Shown here in pieces: positions 59,369-64,000 of a stretch of DNA of 64,000 nt (position 1 is its first letter; each line of letters opens with the position of its first letter). The translations under genes were made by a program, and so were the position numbers. The notes under the pieces are model-generated. The model ran no database searches. It saw only the letters and a list, made by a program, of their open reading frames with translations, and was not told the origin of the DNA. The stretch comes from Congregibacter litoralis KT71 (GTDB lineage: Bacteria; Pseudomonadota; Gammaproteobacteria; Pseudomonadales; Halieaceae), in contig NZ_CM002299.1 of NCBI RefSeq assembly GCF_000153125.2, positions 4,287,118-4,351,117 on the forward strand, read 5' to 3'.

Positions 59369-59985
59369 GGCGGGGTCTCCCCTGAGCTGAGGGACAGCAG
59401 TTCGTTCACGGTGCATGCCTCACTCTGGAGCCAGGCATCCAAAGGCTTCGTAGCGAGGTGATCCAGAAGCCCGCTGAAAGCCCGGAGATGCTCGTCCCGG
59501 CGCCCCTCTTCCACGGCGGTGCGGGAACCGAAGAGCGCAAAGGGCGGCAGGGGACGCATATGGCACAGGGTTGCAGTCTGCTCCAGGGGGATCAGCAACT
59601 CCCGGAGGCTGTGATGGTTATACCCCGAGGCGTCATAGGCGGCGCCGGGGCCGCCGGCGCTGCAGGCACAGATAAAATATTTGCCGGCCAGGGCCGTACC
59701 CTCCCGGCCGTAGGCGAAGCCATACTCCAGCACCAGGTCCTGCCATTCCTTGAGCAGTGCCGGGGTGGAGTACCAATACAGGGGGAACAAAAACACGATG
59801 ACATCATGCTCGCAGAGTCGCTGCTGCTCCCTGTCGATATCCACACGATAGTTCGGGTACTCCGCGTAGAGATCCACGAAGCTTGCGTAGGGGTGTTCCC
59901 GGGCCAGGGACGCGAGATGCCGGTTAATCTCAGAACGGGCGGGTGAGGGATGGGCAAACAGCACCAGTATGCGTCGGGCACTCAT
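59365..59985 (-). CDS. KefF-like NAD(P)H quinone oxidoreductase
   Basis: This 206-aa flavodoxin-fold protein begins RRILVLFAHPSPARSE, with FPLYWYSTPALLKEWQD and TGRNGE-type FMN loops near CACSAGGPGAAYDASGYN. It matches the ancillary subunit that both activates Kef channels and reduces quinones. The start at 59985 follows the pirin stop by 4 bp; a longer frame is a shadow of the pirin gene. The stop overlaps the start of the antiporter gene. Confidence 0.92.
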   Translation of the reverse strand: MSARRILVLFAHPSPARSEINRHLASLAREHPYASFVDLYAEYPNYRVDIDREQQRLCEHDVIVFLFPLYWYSTPALLKEWQDLVLEYGFAYGREGTALAGKYFICACSAGGPGAAYDASGYNHHSLRELLIPLEQTATLCHMRPLPPFALFGSRTAVEEGRRDEHLRAFSGLLDHLATKPLDAWLQSEACTVNELLSLSSGETPP

Positions 59986-59989
59986 GGCA

Positions 59990-60898
59990 TCAGGCGTCTT
60001 CGGGAAGGGGGATGAACTCCTCGTCGCCGGGCACCCCCGGGAACTTGCCACTTCGCCAGTCGTCCTTGGCCTGATCGATGCGCGCGGTGCTGTCGCTGAC
60101 AAAATTCCAGTACATGTGGCGCTCGCCCAGGGGGTCCCCGCCAATCAGGAGCACCCGCGCTGTTTCGGAAGCGCTGAGCATCACGCTGTCATCACCGTCG
60201 AGCACTACCATCACTCCCGCGGCTACAGCCTCCCCATCCACCTGCACGGCGCCCTCGGCTACATAAAGGGCATGCTCGTTCTCGTTCAGCGTGATGGAGG
60301 TCTTCCCACCGGCCGTCACCTTGAGATCTGCATACAGGGTGCGAGAGTAGGTTTTCACCGGCGAATGATGGCCTGCAAGTTCTCCCATGATGAGCCGGAA
60401 GGTCACGCCGCCATCCTCCCACTGGGGCAGTTCTGTTGCCGGATAGTGGATAAACTCCGGTGGGATCTCCTGCTCCTCGGCGGGGAGCGCGATCCATGAC
60501 TGAATGCCGTGCAGTTTGGACGGCTGATCAAAATCAGAACCCGGACGCTCCGAATGCACGATGCCGTGACCGGCGGTCATGAGATTGATAGCGCCGGGGT
60601 GTATGGTCTGTACCACCCCCAGACTGTCCCGATGCAGAATCTCGCCCTCAAACAGATAGGTGATCGTGGCAATGCCGATATGGGGATGCGGTCTGACATC
60701 GATGCCCTTGCCCGGGGGAAACTCCGCAGGACCCATATGATCAAAGAACACAAAGGGTCCCACCATGCGCTGCTGCGAAGCCGGGAGCACCCGACGAACG
60801 CTGAATTCACCGAGATCCTTTTCCCGGGGCTTGATGCGCAGTCGAATATGGCCGTCCTGTGCCTGGCATTCGGCTTCTTCGCAGTTGAAGTAACTCAT
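59990..60898 (-). CDS. Pirin family protein
   Basis: This 302-aa bicupin has the metal-binding motif RPHPHIGIATITYLFEG and TAGHGIVHSERP in the N-terminal cupin, plus the C-terminal pirin domain with LIGGDPLGERHMYWNFVS. Bacterial pirins include quercetinases and redox sensors. The start at 60898 has GGGAGG 5 nt upstream. It is the first gene of a pirin-KefF-KefC unit, which suggests a role in response to electrophiles or quinones. Confidence 0.93.
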   Translation of the reverse strand: MSYFNCEEAECQAQDGHIRLRIKPREKDLGEFSVRRVLPASQQRMVGPFVFFDHMGPAEFPPGKGIDVRPHPHIGIATITYLFEGEILHRDSLGVVQTIHPGAINLMTAGHGIVHSERPGSDFDQPSKLHGIQSWIALPAEEQEIPPEFIHYPATELPQWEDGGVTFRLIMGELAGHHSPVKTYSRTLYADLKVTAGGKTSITLNENEHALYVAEGAVQVDGEAVAAGVMVVLDGDDSVMLSASETARVLLIGGDPLGERHMYWNFVSDSTARIDQAKDDWRSGKFPGVPGDEEFIPLPEDA

Positions 60899-60966
60899 GG
60901 TTCCTCCCGAGTTTGCAGCGCCGCTCCCCGGGACCGGCATCGTGGGCGATTCGTGTGTCGGTTGAC

Positions 60967-62367
60967 CTAGAAATTCGTATCGTATTCCAGCGGCGTAACG
61001 TGGCGGCTGAACTCATCGATTTCCTGTTGCTTCACCAGACCATAGACCTCCTGAAATGATGCGCCAAGATAATCCGCCACAAACCGCGACTGGCGGAAGG
61101 CGTCCAGGGCTCCATTCCAGTCTCGGGGCAGGCTGGGTTCCAACTGCTCCCAGGCATTGCCCTCCATCGCGGGAGGCGGCTCCAACTCCTGTTCAATGCC
61201 GTAGAGCATACCCGCCAGGAGTGCAGCGATAGCGAGATGCGGCTGGGCATCAGCCCCGCCCACCCGGTGCTCAAGGCGCATGGCAGAAAGGGGGCCCGCC
61301 GGCACCCGAAGAGCCACGGTCCGGTTTTCGTAACCCCAGCACGGGGCGAGGGGAGCGTGCATGCCCCGTTGAAAGCGCCGGTAAGAATTCAGGGTGGGTG
61401 CAAGTAACAGCATGATATCCGGCAGCGTTTCCATGCAGCCGGCGATGGCCTGACGCAACAGGACACTGCCATCACGCGTACCGTCGTCAAAGAGATTGTT
61501 ACCCTCGCCGTCCTGGAGGCTGCAATGCAGATGCATGCCGTTACCCGCCAGATCACCAAAGGGCTTGGCCATAAAGGTGGCGGTTCGCTCGTAATTTCTG
61601 GCGATACCGCGGATAGCCCGTTTCAGAAGGAGGGCCTGGTCGGCGGCAAGCAGGGCATCGGGATGATGAAGCAGATTGATCTCATACTGGGACGGCGCGC
61701 TCTCCTTGATGAGCGTATCCACGGCGAGGGACTGGAGCTCGCAGCACTCACGCACGGCGTGCATAAACTCATCCACCTCGGCCATGGCCTCCAGACCGTA
61801 GGTTTGACCGGTGTTCAGGGCACCTCCCAGGCTGTCCTGCTGGGTGTGCCTGGGTCGACCGAGATGATCCCGCTGGCTGTGCAGAAGAAAAAACTCCATC
61901 TCGCTGGCAACCACCGGCTGGAGACCCCGCTCTTGCAGGCGCGCCTCCACGTTGCCAAGGATGCGCCGCGGATCCAGGGGATTGGGCGTGCCATCCTCGT
62001 GATCAAGACTCACCAGAATCTGGCCCATGGGGCGTTTGCCCCAAGGCATGGGCGCCAGGCTTCGGGGCTCGGGGACACAGCAGCCATCACCGTCACCACG
62101 GAGAAACACCCACTCCTCCACGTCCCTGCCCCAGCTATCAAACACCAAAGCGCTGATGGGGAGCTTCAGTTCGTCGGCGAACACCGTGCCGATCTTGTCC
62201 CGGGTGACCCACTTTCCTCGCAGTCCACCGGACAGGTCCGCGAGCACCACCTCAAAAAGTTCTACATCGGGATGCCGATCAAGAAAGGCCTGGGGTTGCT
62301 CCGTCACGGTCTTCACCCGCGGCGCCGGAGAGAGGGGAGGTTGTAAAAACAGCCCGGAAGACAACAT
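60967..62367 (-). CDS. Glutamine synthetase-family gamma-glutamylpolyamine synthetase (PuuA/SpuI-like)
   Basis: This 466-aa protein shows GS motifs: a beta-grasp start (ELFEVVLADLSGGLRGKWV), VASEMEFFLL, YEINLLHHPDAL, the ATP region ATFMAKPFGDLAGNGMHLHCSL and NSYRRF. The class is the PuuA/SpuI branch, which ligates glutamate to putrescine or other polyamines. The ATG at 62367 has AAGGTG about 10 nt upstream; a GTG 12 codons earlier (62403) is possible. It is divergent from a polyamine transaminase gene, which supports the assignment. Confidence 0.88.
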   Translation of the reverse strand: MLSSGLFLQPPLSPAPRVKTVTEQPQAFLDRHPDVELFEVVLADLSGGLRGKWVTRDKIGTVFADELKLPISALVFDSWGRDVEEWVFLRGDGDGCCVPEPRSLAPMPWGKRPMGQILVSLDHEDGTPNPLDPRRILGNVEARLQERGLQPVVASEMEFFLLHSQRDHLGRPRHTQQDSLGGALNTGQTYGLEAMAEVDEFMHAVRECCELQSLAVDTLIKESAPSQYEINLLHHPDALLAADQALLLKRAIRGIARNYERTATFMAKPFGDLAGNGMHLHCSLQDGEGNNLFDDGTRDGSVLLRQAIAGCMETLPDIMLLLAPTLNSYRRFQRGMHAPLAPCWGYENRTVALRVPAGPLSAMRLEHRVGGADAQPHLAIAALLAGMLYGIEQELEPPPAMEGNAWEQLEPSLPRDWNGALDAFRQSRFVADYLGASFQEVYGLVKQQEIDEFSRHVTPLEYDTNF

Positions 62368-62449
62368 GACATTTGGCAACACCTTTGGGTTAATGGCAGA
62401 CACAGTTTGCTATGCCACACTTTGCCATCTTAAAGCAGAGAAACTCGAT

Positions 62450-63823
62450 ATGAATAGCAGCGCCGACACCGCCAGCCTCAAGGCCCTGGACCGGGCCCAC
62501 CATCTTCACCCGTTTACGGACTTCCACGACTACGCGAAAGGCAATGGCCGGATTTTCAGCCGCGCCGAGGGCGTGTTCATATATGACAGCGACGGCAACC
62601 GCATGCTTGATGGCATGTCGGGACTTTGGTGCTGCAATCTCGGCTACAGCCAGGACCGCATCAAGCAGGCGGTTTTTGATCAGATGCAGCAGCTGCCCTA
62701 CTACAACAACTTTTTTAACTGCTCAAATCAACCGGCGGTAGAGCTTGCCGCGGCGCTGACCAAAATCGCTCCCCCGGGCTTTGACCATGTGTTCTTTACC
62801 AATTCCGGCTCGGAAGCCAACGACACCAACATCCGCATGGTGCACCGCTATTACGACCTCCTGGACAAACCCGAAAAGAAGCTGATCATCAGCCGCAAGA
62901 ACGCCTATCACGGTAGTACCATCGCCGCGGCCTCCCTGGGCGGTATGAAGGCCATGCACGAGCAGGCCATCGGGCTGGACTACGTTCATCACGTCAACCA
63001 GCCCCACTGGTTTGAACTGGCGGAGCCCGGCGAAGACGAAGCCAGCTTTGGCCTGCGTATTGCCCGGGAACTGGAGTCCAGGATCGATGAACTGGGTGAA
63101 CACCGGGTGGCGGCGTTTATCGCCGAACCGGTGCAGGGCGCCGGCGGCGTCATCGTGCCACCGGACAGCTACTGGCCGGAACTCCAGCGCATCTGCGATG
63201 AACGGGACATCCTCCTCATTGCCGACGAAGTGATCTGCGGCTTTGGGCGCACGGGCCAGTGGTGGGGGAGCCAGACCTACAACATCAAACCGGATCTTAT
63301 TACCTTCGCCAAGGCCGTCACCAACGGCTACATGCCCCTGGGCGGTGTGCTGGTATCCGACAAGGTCGCCGACGTGCTGATGGCGAAGGGCGGCGAATTT
63401 GCCCACGGCCTGACCTACTCGGGACACCCGGCATCCTGCGCCGCGGGACTTGCCACGCTGGACATACTCCACGAGGAGAACATCGTAGGCCACGCAGCGG
63501 AGCATCTCGCACCCTACTTTCAGAACAGTCTGGAGGGACTGAGAGATCACCCCATCGTCGGCCAGATCCGGGGCCGAGGCTGTTTCGCGGCCATCGAGCT
63601 GGTGGCCGACAAAGAGACCCGTGAACGTCTGGCACCCGATTCCGCCGGCGCGGTTTTCTGTCGGGATACCGCCAACAACCTGGGCCTCATGGTGCGCCAG
63701 ACCGGCGATGCCATGATTATGTCGCCACCGCTGATCTGCGAAGATGAGCACATCGACTATCTCGTCGAGAAGCTCACCGCGGCGCTGGATGCCACGGCGG
63801 AGCATTACAAGATCTCTGGCTGA
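62450..63823 (+). CDS. Class III aminotransferase, polyamine:pyruvate type (SpuC-like)
   Basis: This 457-aa protein has the subgroup-III pattern: SGLWCCNLGYSQDRIKQAV, FFTNSGSEANDTNIRMV, AYHGSTIAAASLGG, LLIADEVICGFGRTGQWWG and the PLP lysine Lys288 in TFAKAVTNGYMPLGG. It resembles putrescine/spermidine:pyruvate transaminases. With the gamma-glutamylpolyamine synthetase on the other strand it makes up the first steps of polyamine breakdown. The ATG at 62450 has a weak ribosome site; the upstream frame overlaps the divergent gene and is not used. Confidence 0.92.
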   Translation: MNSSADTASLKALDRAHHLHPFTDFHDYAKGNGRIFSRAEGVFIYDSDGNRMLDGMSGLWCCNLGYSQDRIKQAVFDQMQQLPYYNNFFNCSNQPAVELAAALTKIAPPGFDHVFFTNSGSEANDTNIRMVHRYYDLLDKPEKKLIISRKNAYHGSTIAAASLGGMKAMHEQAIGLDYVHHVNQPHWFELAEPGEDEASFGLRIARELESRIDELGEHRVAAFIAEPVQGAGGVIVPPDSYWPELQRICDERDILLIADEVICGFGRTGQWWGSQTYNIKPDLITFAKAVTNGYMPLGGVLVSDKVADVLMAKGGEFAHGLTYSGHPASCAAGLATLDILHEENIVGHAAEHLAPYFQNSLEGLRDHPIVGQIRGRGCFAAIELVADKETRERLAPDSAGAVFCRDTANNLGLMVRQTGDAMIMSPPLICEDEHIDYLVEKLTAALDATAEHYKISG

Positions 63824-63854
63824 TCTCACAGCCTTTATTGGCCGATTGGCCACT

Positions 63855-63911
63855 AGGTGAACCCCTGAAAAGTGAGAAAGAAACTGCCACTCACTTTTCA
63901 GGGGTTCACCT
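63855..63911. repeat. Perfect inverted repeat, 22-bp arms, 13-nt loop
   Basis: The left arm 63855-63876 begins AGGTGAACCCCTGAAAAGTG. The right arm 63890-63911 is its exact reverse complement. It lies 32 bp past the transaminase stop. It has no T-run, so it is more than an ordinary terminator. Perfect arms of this length recall REP elements of RAYT transposases or a small inverted-repeat mobile element. Confidence 0.9.
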
Positions 63912-63930
63912 TGCGTCCTTGGCAGCACCC

Positions 63931-64000
63931 TTAACGACGTTTGATCGAAGCAACGACGCTTTGACTGTCGCACAAGTGGCATGGTGCCGTGAGGCCCCTG
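63931..64000 (-). CDS. Possible C-terminus of a gene running off the right edge
   Basis: A minus-strand frame enters from the right edge and ends at TAA (63931-63933). Its last residues read CHLCDSQSVVASIKRR. The length is too short for certainty. If real, the gene ends 20 bp before the long inverted repeat. Confidence 0.3.
   Translation of the reverse strand, partial: RGLTAPCHLCDSQSVVASIKRR

Noticed and set aside
62723..63982. 419-codon open frame on the minus strand opposite the transaminase gene
   Set aside because: Antisense to a clearly conserved class III aminotransferase; its residues show no domain.

Overview
The window (about 58% G+C by eye, densely packed, TGA/ATG-overlap operons) looks like the chromosome of a marine gammaproteobacterium. 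The Marinobacter-type fatty acyl-CoA reductase, KefF/KefC/pirin unit, SpuC/PuuA polyamine genes, glutaryl-CoA dehydrogenase plus CoA transferase, and HAD/PlsC fusion fit the OM60/NOR5 (Halieaceae) type, but this is inference from gene content. There is no rRNA, CRISPR array, phage module or complete insertion sequence. One tRNA (Val, GAC) is present.

Layout. 1-2767: a minus-strand surface-glycan operon (sulfotransferase, glycosyltransferase, polysaccharide deacetylase cut by the left edge). 2979-12326: a five-gene, translationally coupled minus-strand operon of exported proteins (322-aa proline-rich protein, 1447-aa coiled-coil protein, 441-aa Pro/Asp/Ala-rich protein, 172-aa protein, 726-aa outer-membrane beta-barrel), with a LuxR-type regulator gene just upstream. 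The 1447-aa protein carries an unmistakable edema factor/CyaA/ExoY-type (class II) nucleotidyl cyclase domain with its catalytic lysines and the D-x-D metal motif. This is the strongest candidate in the window for an undescribed system.

12998-21327: an alpha/beta hydrolase lacking the usual serine nucleophile, then a MacB-like ABC transporter operon facing a sigma-54 activator/histidine kinase pair. A good -24/-12 promoter and an 18-bp perfect palindrome lie between them. 21361-30656: a second accessory region with a NarL-type response regulator, an unusual 7-8 TM histidine kinase, a serpin, two paralogous exported proteins built from four-cysteine repeats, a GYGQPP tandem-repeat protein and another exported protein. 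Four transcription units here, including the kinase gene, share a GGGG-N6-CCCC operator 64-71 bp upstream of the start codon, which defines a local regulon.

30835-37950: a TauD-type dioxygenase, a decayed GH3 glycosidase pseudogene, a PepSY membrane pair, a UbiA-type prenyltransferase with an extra C-terminal domain, an exported M20 amidohydrolase, a MATE exporter and tRNA-Val. 38024-47315: an amidohydrolase, two GT-C-like membrane proteins, a GT2 glycosyltransferase, a fatty acyl-CoA reductase and a methyltransferase. 47365-52733 (plus strand): HAD-PlsC fusion with a lysine/alanine-rich tail, GpsA, a PhoA-type lipoprotein phosphatase and an M48 lipoprotein protease. The first two fit glycerolipid synthesis. 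52737-63823: alpha/beta hydrolase, glutarate catabolism pair with a divergent LuxR regulator, KefC-KefF-pirin, and a divergent polyamine catabolism pair (gamma-glutamylpolyamine synthetase and class III transaminase). The right edge holds a 22-bp-arm inverted repeat and possibly the 3' end of another gene.
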